Notes: a model not told the origin generated them from the sequence alone. Shown: positions 10,601-22,961, numbered from the stretch's first letter. The stretch is 42,448 bases of DNA from Pelistega europaea (GCF_013133775.1 NZ_JABGBO010000013.1:1-42448), one strand, 5' to 3'. Program-made: numbers and translations.

Positions 10601-10632
10601 TACCCTAAAAATACCTAAGTATTTTTAGGGTA
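10601..10632. terminator. AT-rich perfect hairpin downstream of pgk
   Basis: Perfect 14-bp arms TACCCTAAAAATAC (10601-10614) and GTATTTTTAGGGTA (10619-10632) enclose a 4-base loop. It lies 11 bp past the pgk stop and before the alpha-2-macroglobulin leader. There is no separate U tract on the minus strand, so terminator function is inferred from position. Confidence 0.5.
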
Positions 10633-10642
10633 CTTATATTTA

Positions 10643-11836
10643 TTATTGATTACGTTGCTCTAGTATTTCTACAGCAGGAAGTACTTTACCTTCTAGGAAC
10701 TCAAGGAAAGCACCACCACCAGTAGAAATATAACCCACTTTATCAGCAATATTAAACTTTGCAATGGCAGCCAAGGTATCTCCACCGCCGGCAATAGAGA
10801 ATGCATCTGAATCAGCAATCGCACGAGAAACTTTCTCTGTGCCTGCGGCAAAGCTGTCAAATTCAAATACACCTACAGGACCATTCCACACGATAGTGCC
10901 TGCTTTAGCAATAATATCAGCCAGAGTCTGTGCAGTCTCTGCACCAATATCAAAAATCATTTCGTCTTCAGCCACTTCATTGGCTTTTTTAGCCGTTGGT
11001 GTTGCTGTCGCTGAAAACTCTTTGGCAACTACTACATCCGTAGGGATAGGAACACCTGCCCCACGTTTTTCCATCATTTCCATGACAGCTTTGGCCTCTT
11101 CCACTTGGTCTGGCTCAGCCAATGATTTACCAATATTTAACCCCTTAGCCAACATAAAGGTATTTGCAATACCTCCACCGACAACTAATTGATCAACTTT
11201 AGTCGCTAATGATTGCAAAATAGATAATTTTGTAGATACTTTAGCCCCCCCCACAATGGCCACTAGGGGGCGTTTAGGTTCTTTCAAGGCACGACCCAAA
11301 GCAGTCAACTCAGCCTCTAACAAAGGACCTGCACAAGCGATAGGAGCAAACTTTGCCATACCATGTGTGGTGGCTTCTGCACGATGGGCTGTACCAAACG
11401 CATCATTTATATAAACATCACACAGTGCTGCCATTTTCTTGGCAAGCTCTTCGTTATTTTTTTTCTCCCCAGGATTGACACGACAATTTTCCAGCAAGAC
11501 CACTTCGCCTGCTTTTACATCAACACCATCTACCCAGTTTTGAACGAGCTTAACCTCTTGTCCCAGTAATTCAGTAAGACGCTTAGCCACTGGAGCCAAA
11601 GAATCTTCTGGGTTTAACACCCCCTCAGTAGGACGCCCTAAGTGTGATGTCACCATCACTGCAGCACCTGCCGCTAAAGCCATTTTGATGGCGGGCACAG
11701 AAGCACGAATACGTGTATCTTCAGTGATTTCACCTTTGTCGTTAAAAGGCACATTTAAATCCGAACGAATAAAAACGCGTTTGCCTTTAAGCTCACCTGC
11801 CGCTGCTAGGCTAGATAATGTTTTAACATTCAGCAT
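10643..11836 (-). CDS. pgk: Phosphoglycerate kinase
   Basis: Transfers phosphate from 1,3-bisphosphoglycerate to ADP, the first ATP-yielding step of glycolysis. The 397-residue product has the family hallmarks: [20 protein letters not shown] near the N-terminus, TSHLGRPTE, the hinge and nucleotide segment [16 protein letters not shown], and the C-terminal GGGDTLAAI and [13 protein letters not shown]. An in-frame GTG at 11848 gives a slightly longer frame, but it overlaps the ribosome site GAGGA, which is correctly spaced for the ATG at 11836. It follows gap on the same strand with a hairpin in the 118-bp gap. Confidence 0.96.
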   Translation of the reverse strand: MLNVKTLSSLAAAGELKGKRVFIRSDLNVPFNDKGEITEDTRIRASVPAIKMALAAGAAVMVTSHLGRPTEGVLNPEDSLAPVAKRLTELLGQEVKLVQNWVDGVDVKAGEVVLLENCRVNPGEKKNNEELAKKMAALCDVYINDAFGTAHRAEATTHGMAKFAPIACAGPLLEAELTALGRALKEPKRPLVAIVGGAKVSTKLSILQSLATKVDQLVVGGGIANTFMLAKGLNIGKSLAEPDQVEEAKAVMEMMEKRGAGVPIPTDVVVAKEFSATATPTAKKANEVAEDEMIFDIGAETAQTLADIIAKAGTIVWNGPVGVFEFDSFAAGTEKVSRAIADSDAFSIAGGGDTLAAIAKFNIADKVGYISTGGGAFLEFLEGKVLPAVEILEQRNQ

Positions 11837-11908
11837 AACTATCCTCACTTATTCTTATTAAGAGTAATCCTGCCACTCTTTCAAATTATCAATTCGCCAC
11901 CTATGCAA

Positions 11909-11937
11909 ACGGCACTCATATCCACTACGAGTGCCGT
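11909..11937 (-). terminator. Hairpin between gap and pgk
   Basis: The arms ACGGCACTC (11909-11917) and GAGTGCCGT (11929-11937) are perfect complements around an 11-base loop, 18 bp past the gap stop on the minus strand. Only a short TTT follows, so partial termination or mRNA end-protection between gap and pgk is more likely than full termination. Confidence 0.5.
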
Positions 11938-11954
11938 CTACACCACATTTACAA

Positions 11955-12965
11955 CTATTTAGCTTGCATCATTGCCACAGTGGTATCTAACATACGGCAA
12001 GAGAAGCCCCACTCGTTATCATACCAAGCAGATACTTTAACAAGACGTCCATTTACTTTAGTCAAGGTCGCATCATAAGTGCTTGATACAGAAGTGTGAT
12101 TAAAATCGGAAGACACTAATGGGTCAGTATTAAAAGCAAGAATACCTTTAAGCGATCCCTCTGTCGCTGCTTTTAAGATTTGGTTAATTTCATCAACAGA
12201 AGTATCACGTTTGGCTAGGAACGTAAAATCAACAACTGAAACATTAGTCGTTGGAACTCGGATAGCGTAACCATCTAACTTACCATTTAACTCAGGAAGA
12301 ATTAGACCAATCGCCGCTGCCGCACCTGTTTTAGTAGGAATAAGATTCATCGTAGCAGAGCGTGCACGACGTAAATCTTTGTGACGCACATCAATAAGTA
12401 CTTGGTCATTAGTGTAGGCATGGATAGTCGTCATTAAACCATTCTCAATGCCAATGGCATCTTGTAAAGGCTTAACCAATGGAGCCAAGCAGTTTGTAGT
12501 GCAAGAAGCATTAGATACTACGGTATCAGATGCTTTTAGTACGTCTTGGTTAACACCATAAACCACTGTTGCATCTACATCTTTACCACCAGGAGCGGAA
12601 ATCAACACTTTCTTAGCTCCCGCTTGCAAGTGTAATGAGGCCTTTTCTTTAGAAGTAAATGCACCAGTACACTCCATCACCACATCAACACCAAGCTCTT
12701 TCCATGGCAATTCGAGCGGATCACGTGTGCTAAAAATACGGATACGATCCCCGTTAACGACCATGTAATCACCATCTAATGATACATCCGCATTAAAACG
12801 GCCATGAGTCGTATCATACTTAGTGAGGTGGACATTAGTTTCTGCGGATCCAGAAGCATTAATTGCTACAATTTCAATATCATGCTTCTTACCATATTCG
12901 TAATGGGCACGTAACACCATGCGACCAATACGTCCATAACCATTAATTGCAACACGAATTGTCAT
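11955..12965 (-). CDS. gap: Glyceraldehyde-3-phosphate dehydrogenase
   Basis: NAD(P)-dependent oxidation and phosphorylation of glyceraldehyde 3-phosphate. The 336-residue protein has the Rossmann start [16 protein letters not shown], the active-site [13 protein letters not shown] with nucleophile C155, and the late motifs WYDNEWGF and SVVDFTF. Full family length. The AGGAGAAA just upstream of the ATG at 12965 sits in the 14-bp gap after tkt, so tkt and gap are one operon. Confidence 0.96.
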   Translation of the reverse strand: MTIRVAINGYGRIGRMVLRAHYEYGKKHDIEIVAINASGSAETNVHLTKYDTTHGRFNADVSLDGDYMVVNGDRIRIFSTRDPLELPWKELGVDVVMECTGAFTSKEKASLHLQAGAKKVLISAPGGKDVDATVVYGVNQDVLKASDTVVSNASCTTNCLAPLVKPLQDAIGIENGLMTTIHAYTNDQVLIDVRHKDLRRARSATMNLIPTKTGAAAAIGLILPELNGKLDGYAIRVPTTNVSVVDFTFLAKRDTSVDEINQILKAATEGSLKGILAFNTDPLVSSDFNHTSVSSTYDATLTKVNGRLVKVSAWYDNEWGFSCRMLDTTVAMMQAK

Positions 12966-12979
12966 ATTTTTCTCCTGAT

Positions 12980-15031
12980 TTATAAAATTTCTTTGACCTT
13001 TTGAGCCACATTTTCTGGTGTTAAACCAAAGTGTTTAAACAATACACCAGCTGGTGCAGATTCACCATAGGTATCAATACCCACTACTGCACCACGGCGA
13101 CCAACATATTTGTACCATGCTCCAGAGCAACCTGCCTCTACTGCAACTGCCGGCAAATCCACAGGCAATACACTGTTTTGATATTCTGCTGACTGACGAT
13201 CAAACACATTAGTACTTGGCATAGATACTACACGAACAGCAATACCCTCATCAGCAAGCAATGCTTGCGCTTTTAATGCAATATCTACCTCTGAGCCTGT
13301 GGCAATAATCACAGCCTTGGCACCGGCTGCATCACGCAATACATAGCCACCTTTGGCCACATTAATACAAGTTTCCTCATCACGCTCTACAAATGGTAGA
13401 TTTTGACGAGATAGTAATAATGCACTAGGACCTCCCGCCTTGACATTAAGACCAAGACTTGCTGGACGCATTACAGCTGATTGCCATGCAATAGCTGTCT
13501 CGTAAGTATCGCAAGGACGCCATACATCAAGATTAGGAATGAGACGTAAGCTCCACGCGTGTTCAATAGATTGGTGGGTAGGACCGTCTTCTCCTAGACC
13601 AATAGAATCATGCGTAAACACATGTACAACACGCTGTTTCATCAAGGCAGCCATACGAATCGCATTACGTGAATAATCGGAGAAGGTAAGGAAAGTGCCT
13701 CCATAAGGTAGGAAACCACCATGTAAGGCAATGCCATTCATAATCGCCGCCATACCGAACTCACGCACACCATAGTTAATATGACGACCAGCTTGAATAC
13801 CCTGCTCCGCAGCACGCACAGGCACAACCCCTTTCCAATCTGTGAAATTAGAGCCAGTCAAGTCAGCCGAACCACCGAGAAATTCAGGCATAATTGCTGC
13901 TAATGCACCAATAGCAAATTGAGAAGCCTTACGGGAAGCAACAGTTTCCTTTTTGGCTAATGTTTCAGTGAGAAAATCCTGAAACTTACTCGCAAAATTC
14001 ACGGGCAAATCACCGTGCATACGACGTTCAAATTCTGCTGCTAATGCAGGGTGAGCCTTTTGGTAAGCCTCCCATACTTGATTCCACGCTTGCTCTTGCT
14101 TTGCTCCTTCAACTGCATGATTCCACGCCTTGGCAACTTCTTCAGGTACCACAAAAGGCTCAGACTCCCACCCTAATGCTTCACGTGCTGCAGCAATCTC
14201 AGCCGCACCTAATGGAGAGCCATGCACTTTCTCTGTGCCTGCCATATTAGGAGCACCCTTACCAATCACTGTTTTGCAACAAATTAAGGTAGGACCGGCA
14301 TTGGGTTTAGCCGCATTGACCTTTGCTTGAGCAATAGCTGCATCTACCGCATCAATATCATGCCCATCAACATTACGGATAACATTCCAGCCATAAGCCT
14401 CAAAACGCTTAGGCGTATCATCAGAAAACCAAGGTTCTACATGACCATCAATTGAGATACCGTTATCATCATAAAGCACAATAAGTTTGCTTAGTTTTAA
14501 AGCTCCAGCCAAAGAAAATGCTTCATGAGAAACCCCCTCCATCAAGCAACCATCCCCTGCAAAAGCATAGGTAAAGTGATCAACTAGAGGTAATCCATCA
14601 CGGTTAAATTCTGCCGCTAACAGTGCCTCTGCCAAAGCAAAACCAACTGCATTTGCAATACCTTGACCTAATGGTCCTGTCGTGGTTTCCACTCCAGCTG
14701 TAACCCCTACCTCTGGGTGTCCTGGCGTCTTAGAATGTAATTGCCGGAAATTCTTTAACTCACTCATAGGCAAATCATAGCCAGTCAAATGCAAAAGTGA
14801 GTAAATCAGCATAGAACCATGCCCATTAGATAAGACAAAACGGTCACGGTTGTACCATTGTGGATTAGCAGGGTTATGACGAAGATGGCGGTGCCATAAA
14901 GCCACAGCAATATCTGCCATACCCATCGGTGCACCAGGGTGTCCAGAGTTAGCTTGCTGAACAGCGTCCATCGATAAAGCACGGATAGCATTAGCCAATA
15001 CGCTAGGCTTAATAGTTGATTCGGTATTCAT
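12980..15031 (-). CDS. tkt: Transketolase
   Basis: Thiamine-diphosphate enzyme of the non-oxidative pentose phosphate pathway. The 683-residue product is full length. The TPP-binding segment [18 protein letters not shown] lies near residue 160, with HGSPLGA later and the transketolase motif [12 protein letters not shown] in the middle domain. It is the first gene of the tkt-gap-pgk group, an arrangement common in Burkholderiales. The ATG at 15031 is preceded by AGGA at 6 bases. Its promoter lies in the 93-bp region shared with rsmE. Confidence 0.96.
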   Translation of the reverse strand: MNTESTIKPSVLANAIRALSMDAVQQANSGHPGAPMGMADIAVALWHRHLRHNPANPQWYNRDRFVLSNGHGSMLIYSLLHLTGYDLPMSELKNFRQLHSKTPGHPEVGVTAGVETTTGPLGQGIANAVGFALAEALLAAEFNRDGLPLVDHFTYAFAGDGCLMEGVSHEAFSLAGALKLSKLIVLYDDNGISIDGHVEPWFSDDTPKRFEAYGWNVIRNVDGHDIDAVDAAIAQAKVNAAKPNAGPTLICCKTVIGKGAPNMAGTEKVHGSPLGAAEIAAAREALGWESEPFVVPEEVAKAWNHAVEGAKQEQAWNQVWEAYQKAHPALAAEFERRMHGDLPVNFASKFQDFLTETLAKKETVASRKASQFAIGALAAIMPEFLGGSADLTGSNFTDWKGVVPVRAAEQGIQAGRHINYGVREFGMAAIMNGIALHGGFLPYGGTFLTFSDYSRNAIRMAALMKQRVVHVFTHDSIGLGEDGPTHQSIEHAWSLRLIPNLDVWRPCDTYETAIAWQSAVMRPASLGLNVKAGGPSALLLSRQNLPFVERDEETCINVAKGGYVLRDAAGAKAVIIATGSEVDIALKAQALLADEGIAVRVVSMPSTNVFDRQSAEYQNSVLPVDLPAVAVEAGCSGAWYKYVGRRGAVVGIDTYGESAPAGVLFKHFGLTPENVAQKVKEIL

Positions 15032-15068
15032 TTGGGTCCTGTAAGGTCTAACAAACTAAATTTCAACG

Positions 15069-15074
15069 TATAAT
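15069..15074 (+). promoter_or_regulatory. Perfect -10 element upstream of rsmE
   Basis: TATAAT lies about 50 bp before the rsmE ATG in the short divergent region with tkt. No good -35 box is seen at 17 bp, so the assignment is tentative. Confidence 0.4.
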
Positions 15075-15124
15075 TTTAACATTTAAATGTTTGCTTAACA
15101 CAAATCTCTAGGATATTGAGCACA

Positions 15125-16003
<879 letters not shown>

Positions 16004-16004
16004 G

Positions 16005-16790
16005 CTATTGGTATAGCTCTACTCCTAATTGCTGAAAGATTTTTTCAATCGTATCAGCACGATACGCTACAGCTCGTACCAGGAACCCACCTTTATCTAA
16101 TAAAGACACTCCCAACACACAAGACTCCTCTTCGGCAAAGCGAGCTTGTAATTGTTCCACTTTGTCTTTCAACGACGATGGTGTCGCTGCCAAGTCCATA
16201 TACACAAAAGTCCCTTGATGTGAGAAATTTTCCATCTGACTTAACGCATTTAGTGATGAACGCTCAGGAATCCATTGAATACGATCAGATAGCAAAGGAA
16301 TACTCTGATGCATAATACGTAGATAAGAAGAAAATTGACGAAACGCAAACACTTCACCATTTAGCACGCGCCCAATTGCAACAGTTTCTCCATAAATGAA
16401 ACGGCTCCCTTCTTCCATTTCCACATAAGTTGTTTGCTTTAAAGCACTATCCTTATGCAAAACCAAGGGATGGGGCAAATAGCATAAGCAACTATTTTTT
16501 TGTAAATAAAACCGATTATGTTGCTCAGCGAATTGCCCCTCATGCATAGACTGTACGCGTGTAAAAGCCTGTGTAGTTAAATGCAAATCCGTCTGTGCTG
16601 CTAAATGCAACTCCATTGTTAAATGGTCACCTGCCAATAATCCAGGAGACGAACTCATTTGAATTGCCTCTAATCGCTTACCCTGACCGGGCAACGTCAT
16701 CAATTTAAAAGGTGGTGAGACAAAACAATCTTTAAGCTGCGTACATCCAGATGAAGTATATTGTGTAGAGAGTATCAGCCTACTTTGCAT
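16005..16790 (-). CDS. ureD: Urease accessory protein UreD (UreH)
   Basis: A chaperone that binds apo-urease with UreF and UreG for nickel loading. The 261-residue frame has the family pattern PFKLM near residue 27, SSSPGLLAGDHLTMELHL and TTQAFTRVQSM. It starts directly after ureG (next base), so the two are translationally linked. It is the last gene of the cluster, whereas ureD is often first; order urtABCDE-ureABCEFG-ureD is read from the sequence. Its stop nearly abuts the convergent rsmE stop, and no terminator fits between them. Confidence 0.88.
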   Translation of the reverse strand: MQSRLILSTQYTSSGCTQLKDCFVSPPFKLMTLPGQGKRLEAIQMSSSPGLLAGDHLTMELHLAAQTDLHLTTQAFTRVQSMHEGQFAEQHNRFYLQKNSCLCYLPHPLVLHKDSALKQTTYVEMEEGSRFIYGETVAIGRVLNGEVFAFRQFSSYLRIMHQSIPLLSDRIQWIPERSSLNALSQMENFSHQGTFVYMDLAATPSSLKDKVEQLQARFAEEESCVLGVSLLDKGGFLVRAVAYRADTIEKIFQQLGVELYQ

Positions 16791-17426
16791 TTATCGCACC
16801 AACCCAATTGGCTCTTCATTTGTGCGAAGTAAAGCATATTTCTCAATCCAACCAATCACACCATCAAGATTATGTTTAGTCATCAAATTGGTAAAAATAA
16901 ACGGCTGTCCTTGACGCATACGGCGTGCATCTTGTTCCATCACTGATAAATTAGCACCAACATAAGGAGCGAGGTCAATTTTATTAATCACCAATAAATC
17001 AGAACGTGTAATACCAGGACCGCCCTTACGAGGAATTTTTTCCCCTTGTGCCACATCAATAACAAAAATTGTCACATCTGCCAAATCAGGGCTAAAAGTA
17101 GCAGATAAATTGTCCCCACCTGACTCAATAAAAACGATTTCTGCATCTGGAAACCGTGCCACCATTTCATCAACAGCCTCTAGATTCATAGAGGCATCTT
17201 CACGAATCGCTGTATGAGGGCAACCTCCAGTCTCTACACCCATAATACGCTCTGGCGGTAATAAACTGTTCTTCGTCAAAAACTCAGCATCTTCCTTGGT
17301 ATAAATATCATTGGTAATGACTACAATGCTATATTTATCAGCCATTTCACGGGTCAAACGTTCAATTAACGCAGTTTTTCCTGATCCTACAGGACCTGCT
17401 ACACCAATTTTTATATAGTTACGCAT
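16791..17426 (-). CDS. ureG: Urease accessory GTPase UreG
   Basis: A SIMIBI-class GTPase that powers nickel delivery to urease. The 211-residue product has the P-loop [10 protein letters not shown] at about residues 10-19, the nickel-binding Cys-Pro-His motif in [20 protein letters not shown], a [17 protein letters not shown] segment, and the guanine-specificity NKID. An in-frame start 10 codons upstream is rejected: the ATG at 17426 has AAGGAAAAAG immediately before it and begins the standard [12 protein letters not shown]-terminus. Confidence 0.95.
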   Translation of the reverse strand: MRNYIKIGVAGPVGSGKTALIERLTREMADKYSIVVITNDIYTKEDAEFLTKNSLLPPERIMGVETGGCPHTAIREDASMNLEAVDEMVARFPDAEIVFIESGGDNLSATFSPDLADVTIFVIDVAQGEKIPRKGGPGITRSDLLVINKIDLAPYVGANLSVMEQDARRMRQGQPFIFTNLMTKHNLDGVIGWIEKYALLRTNEEPIGLVR

Positions 17427-17507
17427 CTTTTTCCTTACTACTAAAATCTCATACAAAAGGCTGGTTAGCCAAGAATTATCAAAGCATCCTGAGTTTCTCT
17501 CTTAACA

Positions 17508-18203
17508 TCATGACATATATAGTCGGCTATAAAGTTGCTCATGCTGCATAGAACGAATATCATTTAACACGGTAGCTGCTCCTAGCCACTCAACATCAGG
17601 AGTTTCGCTCAAAAAAACGGCTCTCTCAATCAATGGTTTCATCGCTACCAAAATATCTTGCCCATCCATCTGGCTTAATGGAATTAATTTCACTCCATTT
17701 GTCACAGCACCCACAATCGCATTGTAGTAAAACGCATAAAGTGTTGCTCGCTTATCTAGTCCCATTGTCGCTGCCACAATAGCAAAAACAATAGGATAAA
17801 AACCTTTACATTGCTGTTGTTGCATGGCTTGTTGGAATTGGATGAGAAGGTGTTGCTGCTCATAACGGATAAAAATCTTTAATAATCGACTCCCAAGTTT
17901 AAAACTCCCTTCTCGGCTTTCTCTAGCGATTTTACTAGCAGCTAACTCATTATCCAAGGTTACTAACTGTGCCAAGTCCTGCTGTTGCGTAGCATCATAA
18001 GCCAATGACAAATAGGCTCCATCGTTATAAATCCAATTTTGCAAGAGTTGTGTCTCAATATACTGTTCCAAACTAGATTTATCTTTGACTTTAGCCTGTT
18101 GCACAAAAGTCTCCAAACCATTGGAATGATTAAACCCACCAATAGGTAAGGTAGGATCAACCAGATGCAGCAAACCACCAAGTTGCGAGAATAATAATTG
18201 CAT
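17508..18203 (-). CDS. ureF: Urease accessory protein UreF
   Basis: An all-helical accessory protein that bridges UreD and UreG in urease maturation and gates GTPase activity. The 231-residue frame shows the family N-terminus LLHLVDPTLPIGGFNHSNGL, ESREGSFKLGSRLLK and a C-terminal segment with RSMQHEQLYSRLYMS. It lies between ureE and ureG with an 81-bp gap to the ureG start that shows no strong hairpin. Confidence 0.9.
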   Translation of the reverse strand: MQLLFSQLGGLLHLVDPTLPIGGFNHSNGLETFVQQAKVKDKSSLEQYIETQLLQNWIYNDGAYLSLAYDATQQQDLAQLVTLDNELAASKIARESREGSFKLGSRLLKIFIRYEQQHLLIQFQQAMQQQQCKGFYPIVFAIVAATMGLDKRATLYAFYYNAIVGAVTNGVKLIPLSQMDGQDILVAMKPLIERAVFLSETPDVEWLGAATVLNDIRSMQHEQLYSRLYMS

Positions 18204-18255
18204 TTTATCCCCTGCTTATTTAAATGGTATTTGACGAATTTACTCACTCACCAAA

Positions 18256-18882
18256 CTAATCATGTGCATGCCACGTACGACCACCATCATGAGAGTGGAA
18301 ATTTTCATTCTTAACATCCTGGTGAGATGCATGTGAGTGCGCTGTGTGCGTATGTACATGATCAACATACCCATGTGAATGCTCTCCATGTCCGTGACTA
18401 TGCCCTACACCATGACCGGGAGCCGAGTTAGCTCTAAGTGCGTAACTTAAACGGCGTTGTTCAACGTGAGGATAAAAGCCTGCAGCCTCTAACCATTCAA
18501 ACATAGGCTTATCATAAGGTAGTAGCACTTCATTACCATCCAAAAATAGGGGGGAATGCTTATTTCCTATCTCATAACAAGCACGTGCCATTTCAGGCAG
18601 AGTCTTAGGGGATAGAACAATAACTTGTGAAGGGAGAATTTCGACTACAAGTACACAGTCCTCCCCAATAAATACCACATCATCATGCGATAGTCGTTGC
18701 CCCTCTTTAAGCAAACGAAAGGCTACTTCACGCCCAGCATGACTTTGCTTGCGAAGAATATTACGATCACACTCAAACCATTGCAAAGATACGTAGTCTA
18801 TTGTTTTGGTGCCAACCACTCCTGTTTTTTGCAAGTCAGCTAGCTTGCCCACAATATGCTCAATAATAGGTAACTGCTCCAT
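18256..18882 (-). CDS. ureE: Urease nickel metallochaperone UreE with His-rich tail
   Basis: Binds nickel and passes it to UreG. The 208-residue protein has the UreE peptide- and metal-binding domains, with LGNKHSPLF replaced here by IGNKHSPLFLDGNEVLLPYD around residue 105. The C-terminal tail of about 50 residues is packed with histidine (HSHGHGEHSHGYVDH and further HTH, HSH pairs), a typical nickel-storage tail. It follows ureC by 8 bp, so co-translation is likely. Confidence 0.93.
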   Translation of the reverse strand: MEQLPIIEHIVGKLADLQKTGVVGTKTIDYVSLQWFECDRNILRKQSHAGREVAFRLLKEGQRLSHDDVVFIGEDCVLVVEILPSQVIVLSPKTLPEMARACYEIGNKHSPLFLDGNEVLLPYDKPMFEWLEAAGFYPHVEQRRLSYALRANSAPGHGVGHSHGHGEHSHGYVDHVHTHTAHSHASHQDVKNENFHSHDGGRTWHAHD

Positions 18883-18890
18883 CCCCTCTC

Positions 18891-20612
18891 CTAGAATAAG
18901 AAATAACGTTGTGCCAAGGGTAATTTATCTGCGGGTTCACAAGTGATATGTTCACCATCGACCCTAACTTCATAACGCTCAGGATCAACAGTAATTACTG
19001 GTGTTGCATTATTATGTACTAAATCTTTTTTGCCAATAGTACGACAACCTTTAACTGCTAGTGTTTCTTTAGATAAGCCTAATTTCTCACGGATATGATT
19101 ATCAACACTTGCTTGCGAAACAAACAACACCGCACTATCTGCATTAGCACCAGCAAAAGCTCCAAACATTGGTCGATAAAAAACAGGCTGTGGTGTAGGA
19201 ATAGAAGCATTGGGATCCCCCATCTTAGCGTAATTAATAAATCCTTTTTTAATTACGCATTCAGGTTTTACACCGAAAAAAGCTGGTTTCCATAACACAA
19301 TATCTGCTAGCTTACCCACCTCTAATGAGCCCACATAATCACTGATACCATGTGCAATTGCAGGATTAATCGTATATTTAGCAATATAGCGTTTGATGCG
19401 TAAGTTATCAGAACTTGGGTCTTCTGGCAAAGCTCCACGTTGAGCTTTCATCTTATCTGCCGTTTGCCATGTTCTAGTCACAACTTCGCCCACTCTTCCC
19501 ATTGCCTGAGAGTCAGAACTCATAATTGAGAAAACACCCATGTCATGCAAGATATCCTCCGCTGCAATCGTCTCAGGACGGATACGGCTATCTGCAAAGG
19601 CTACATCTTCTGGCACACGCTTATCTAAGTGATGGCATACCATCAGCATATCTAAATGCTCGTCTATTGTATTGACTGTGAAAGGACGTGTGGGATTTGT
19701 TGAAGCAGGAAGCACATTAGGATACATAGCTGCCTTGATAATATCAGGAGCATGCCCCCCTCCTGCTCCCTCTGTATGAAAGGTATGAATCACTCTACCA
19801 TCAATCGCACGTATAGTGTCTTCAAGAAAACCACTCTCATTCAACGTATCAGTGTGAATAGCTACTTGAACATCCATCTCATCAGCAACCCGTAAAGATG
19901 CATCAATAACTGCAGGTGTCGCCCCCCAGTCTTCATGGATTTTTAATCCTAATGCCCCAGCCAGAATTTGCTCGCGTAAAGGTTCTAAAGTAGCACAGTT
20001 ACCTTTACCAAAAAAACCCAGGTTCACAGGAAACGCTTCTGCAGCTTTTAACATTCTTTCAATATTCCATGCTCCAGGAGTACAAGTTGTCGCATGCGTT
20101 CCATCAGCAGGGCCTGTACCACCACCAATCATAGTGGTGATACCATTTTCAATCGCATGTTGAATTTGTTGAGGACAAATAAAATGGATATGTGTATCAA
20201 TACCGCCTGCTGTGGCAATAAGATGTGCACCATTATGCACTTCAGTGCTAGCACCAATAATCATATTGGGTGTCACGTCTGCCATCGTATCAGGGTTTCC
20301 TGCCTGCCCAATACCTACGATACGCCCGTCACGAATACCAATGTCTGCTTTGACAATGCCTAATTTAGCATCAATAATCATAACGTTGGTAATCGCTAGA
20401 TCCAAAACATTAGGATTCTCTCGTGTGGCAGTGCTAGATTGTGCCATTCCATCACGCACGCTTTTACCACCACCGAACTTGCACTCATCGCCTTTGCTAA
20501 GCAAATCCTGCTCTACCGTCGCCCACAAATTTGTATCACCCAAGCGAACCTTATCCCCTACTGTAGGTCCATAAGTTGCCACATATTGTTGTCGAGAAAT
20601 AGTTAAACTCAT
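18891..20612 (-). CDS. ureC: Urease catalytic subunit alpha
   Basis: Hydrolyses urea to ammonia and carbamate at a bi-nickel centre. All metal and catalytic residues of the family are present with a constant offset of +7 from Klebsiella: H141 and H143, the carbamylated bridging lysine K224 (GLKIHEDWG), H253, H279, D367, and the flap C326-H327 ([14 protein letters not shown]). Length 573 matches full-length UreC. Expected to be active. The start is directly after ureB with SD-like AGGAGAAA. Confidence 0.97.
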   Translation of the reverse strand: MSLTISRQQYVATYGPTVGDKVRLGDTNLWATVEQDLLSKGDECKFGGGKSVRDGMAQSSTATRENPNVLDLAITNVMIIDAKLGIVKADIGIRDGRIVGIGQAGNPDTMADVTPNMIIGASTEVHNGAHLIATAGGIDTHIHFICPQQIQHAIENGITTMIGGGTGPADGTHATTCTPGAWNIERMLKAAEAFPVNLGFFGKGNCATLEPLREQILAGALGLKIHEDWGATPAVIDASLRVADEMDVQVAIHTDTLNESGFLEDTIRAIDGRVIHTFHTEGAGGGHAPDIIKAAMYPNVLPASTNPTRPFTVNTIDEHLDMLMVCHHLDKRVPEDVAFADSRIRPETIAAEDILHDMGVFSIMSSDSQAMGRVGEVVTRTWQTADKMKAQRGALPEDPSSDNLRIKRYIAKYTINPAIAHGISDYVGSLEVGKLADIVLWKPAFFGVKPECVIKKGFINYAKMGDPNASIPTPQPVFYRPMFGAFAGANADSAVLFVSQASVDNHIREKLGLSKETLAVKGCRTIGKKDLVHNNATPVITVDPERYEVRVDGEHITCEPADKLPLAQRYFLF

Positions 20613-20927
20613 TTATTTCTCCTCTAAACTACCATTTACCTGATTGTGAAAGCCATAAATCACACGTTTACCCGAATAGGCTACTAGTTCTACTGTTTTA
20701 GCCTCACCAGGCTCAAAACGCACAGCATTGCCAGAAGGAACATTAAGACGCATACCATAAGCCAATGAGCGGTCAAATTGCAACGCCTCATTGGTTTCAT
20801 AGAAATGATAATGAGAACCCACTTGAATAGGTCTATCCCCTGCATTTACCACATCAAGTAAGACAGTTTTTCTGTGAGCATTAAGAATTACATCGCCTTG
20901 AGCGAGTTGATATTCTCCAGGAATCAT
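20613..20927 (-). CDS. ureB: Urease subunit beta
   Basis: A 104-residue structural subunit beginning [16 protein letters not shown], with [18 protein letters not shown] and GYRLNVPSG-like [18 protein letters not shown]. Separate from ureA and ureC, as in most proteobacteria rather than the fused Helicobacter form. It ends against the ureC start and begins 9 bp after ureA, preceded by AGGAG. Confidence 0.96.
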   Translation of the reverse strand: MIPGEYQLAQGDVILNAHRKTVLLDVVNAGDRPIQVGSHYHFYETNEALQFDRSLAYGMRLNVPSGNAVRFEPGEAKTVELVAYSGKRVIYGFHNQVNGSLEEK

Positions 20928-20936
20928 CGACTTCTC

Positions 20937-21242
20937 CTAGCCTCGGATAGGGTTGTGTACAGTAACCAATTTGGTGCCATCAGGGAATGTAGCTTCAATC
21001 TGCACCTCATGCACCATCTCCGCTACCCCCTCCATCACATCGTCACTGCTAAGTAGAGTAGCACCATATTGCATGACTTGAGCCACAGACATACCATCCC
21101 TAGCTGCCTCTTGTAGGTGACTAGCGATATAGGCAATGGCTTCTGGATAATTGAGTTTGAGCCCTCTTGCTTTGCGCTTAGCTGCCAGCTCTCCAGCTAA
21201 AAAAAGCATCAGCTTTTCTTGTTCTCGTGATGTTAAGTGCAT
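20937..21242 (-). CDS. ureA: Urease subunit gamma
   Basis: A 101-residue structural subunit starting [20 protein letters not shown], with [21 protein letters not shown] and [20 protein letters not shown], the full family pattern. AAAGGA sits 6-7 bases before the ATG. It is the first urease gene, 168 bp after urtE. Confidence 0.96.
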   Translation of the reverse strand: MHLTSREQEKLMLFLAGELAAKRKARGLKLNYPEAIAYIASHLQEAARDGMSVAQVMQYGATLLSSDDVMEGVAEMVHEVQIEATFPDGTKLVTVHNPIRG

Positions 21243-21410
21243 TTTTAATCCTTTCTACATAACTTGGTAATAACCACTTCACTGCATGACAACAATCGGT
21301 AATAACACTTGCCCATATAGGCGCAGGCACCGTTTACCCTATTTACAAAACCAAACTATACACCTAAACAAGCGTTGAAAGTTGTCCATAATCAAAACAA
21401 TTACCTTTAT
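21243..21410 (-). other. urtE-ureA intergenic region
   Basis: About 170 bp without a gene. It holds the ureA ribosome site. No convincing -35/-10 pair, terminator or long inverted repeat is seen, so read-through from urt into ure is plausible. Confidence 0.5.
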
Positions 21411-22118
21411 TCAGACACTTAAATATTTATTGATTAAATCCTCGCTGAGTTCTTTGCCTAAACCTTTAGCAACACAACTACCACGCTCAATTAACACAAA
21501 ATGGTCTGCTAGTGCATGGATAAGATGCAGTTTCTGCTCTACGATAAGTACAGTCAATCCCCATTCTTTATTGAGTTGACGAATCACACGTGTAATATCG
21601 TCCACGATATTAGGCTGAATCCCCTCGGTAGGCTCGTCCAAGATTAATAGGCTAGGGTTCATAACCAGAGCTCGTCCAATCGCTAATTGCTGTTGCTGCC
21701 CTCCGGATAAATCCCCGCCTCGACGACGACGCATCTCAAATAGCACAGGAAATAATTCATAAATAAAATCAGGAATTTTATTTGTACTTGTTTTTTCTCG
21801 TACATTATGCACGGGAAGTCCTGTCTTCAGATTTTCTTCTACTGTTAACAAGGGAAATATTTGTCGTCCTTGAGGAACATAAGCAATACCGGCATAAGCA
21901 CGTTGCTCTGCTCTCATGGATAACAAGTCCTGATTGTTATAGGTCAATTTATCCGCTTTAATAGCTACTTGTCCCATAATAGACTTCAACAACGTCGTCT
22001 TACCCACGCCATTACGCCCAATAATGCAGGTACACTCCTTATCTGGCACAGTAAAACTAATATTGTGCAAAATATGACTTTGCCCATAGAATTGATTTAA
22101 ATTTTCGACAACTAGCAT
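21411..22118 (-). CDS. urtE: Urea ABC transporter ATP-binding protein UrtE
   Basis: One of two ATPases of the high-affinity urea importer. The 235-residue protein has Walker A GRNGVGKTTLL at about residue 35, the signature LSGGQQQQLAIGRAL, Walker B LLILDEPTEGIQPNIV and a switch histidine late in the sequence. IQP after the Walker B is typical of the LivF/UrtE type. It starts 9 bp after urtD. Confidence 0.93.
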   Translation of the reverse strand: MLVVENLNQFYGQSHILHNISFTVPDKECTCIIGRNGVGKTTLLKSIMGQVAIKADKLTYNNQDLLSMRAEQRAYAGIAYVPQGRQIFPLLTVEENLKTGLPVHNVREKTSTNKIPDFIYELFPVLFEMRRRRGGDLSGGQQQQLAIGRALVMNPSLLILDEPTEGIQPNIVDDITRVIRQLNKEWGLTVLIVEQKLHLIHALADHFVLIERGSCVAKGLGKELSEDLINKYLSV

Positions 22119-22127
22119 TTCCCCTCC

Positions 22128-22961
22128 TTAATGCCCTGCACCTAAATACACATCAATGACTTGTTGATTGTTTTGTACTTCACTCAAACTACCCTCGGCA
22201 AGTACCGACCCTTGATGCAATACGGTGACTTTACGTGCAATTTGACGGACAAAACCCATATCATGTTCTACTACCACAATAGCCTGCTCTCCAGCTAGAC
22301 TAGTCAATAGCTCTGCAGTACGTTCAATTTCACCATGCGTCATACCAGTAACAGGTTCATCAATTAATAATAACTGTGGACGCTGCATCAAAAGCATCCC
22401 AATTTCTAACCATTGCTTTTGTCCATGTGACAACACCCCTGCCAATAAATTTCTGGTATGTGTCAGTCCAATAATATTTAACACATTGTCTAAAAAATCA
22501 TTTTGTTCGGAATTCAATCGGCGAGTTGAACCAAAATAGGTGGCAAAAATGCTTTTGCTCCCATAAATTGCCAGCGATAAATTATCATAAACTGTCAACG
22601 ACTCAAATACCGTCGGTTTTTGAAACTTACGCCCTATACCTGCACAAGCAATTTCTGCCTCCGTCATTTCCAGTAAATTAGTAAACTGCCCTAGGTATGC
22701 AGAACCTTCATCAGGACGTGTTTTACCAGTAATAATATCCATCATAGTGGTTTTACCGGCACCATTGGGGCCGATAATACAGCGCAACTCACCTTTATCA
22801 ATATAGAGACTTAGGTTATTGATTGCTTTAAACCCATCAAAGCTTACTGAAATAGCATCTAGGTACAAAATCACGTCCTTGGGGATATTTTGATTTGCAA
22901 ACTTTTGCTCATTAGCTTGATGAGGATGAAATAATTTGCGCATATTTTTATCCAGTCTCAT
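22128..22961 (-). CDS. urtD: Urea ABC transporter ATP-binding protein UrtD
   Basis: Second ATPase of the urea importer (LivG type). 277 residues with Walker A GPNGAGKTTMMDIITG, an SHGQKQWLEIGMLL signature (SHGQ instead of the usual SGGQ, a known variation in this subfamily) and Walker B LLLIDEPVTGMTHGEIERT. The GMTHGE text after Walker B is typical of UrtD. The start overlaps the urtC stop by 4 bp (ATGA), giving coupled translation. Confidence 0.92.
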   Translation of the reverse strand: MRLDKNMRKLFHPHQANEQKFANQNIPKDVILYLDAISVSFDGFKAINNLSLYIDKGELRCIIGPNGAGKTTMMDIITGKTRPDEGSAYLGQFTNLLEMTEAEIACAGIGRKFQKPTVFESLTVYDNLSLAIYGSKSIFATYFGSTRRLNSEQNDFLDNVLNIIGLTHTRNLLAGVLSHGQKQWLEIGMLLMQRPQLLLIDEPVTGMTHGEIERTAELLTSLAGEQAIVVVEHDMGFVRQIARKVTVLHQGSVLAEGSLSEVQNNQQVIDVYLGAGH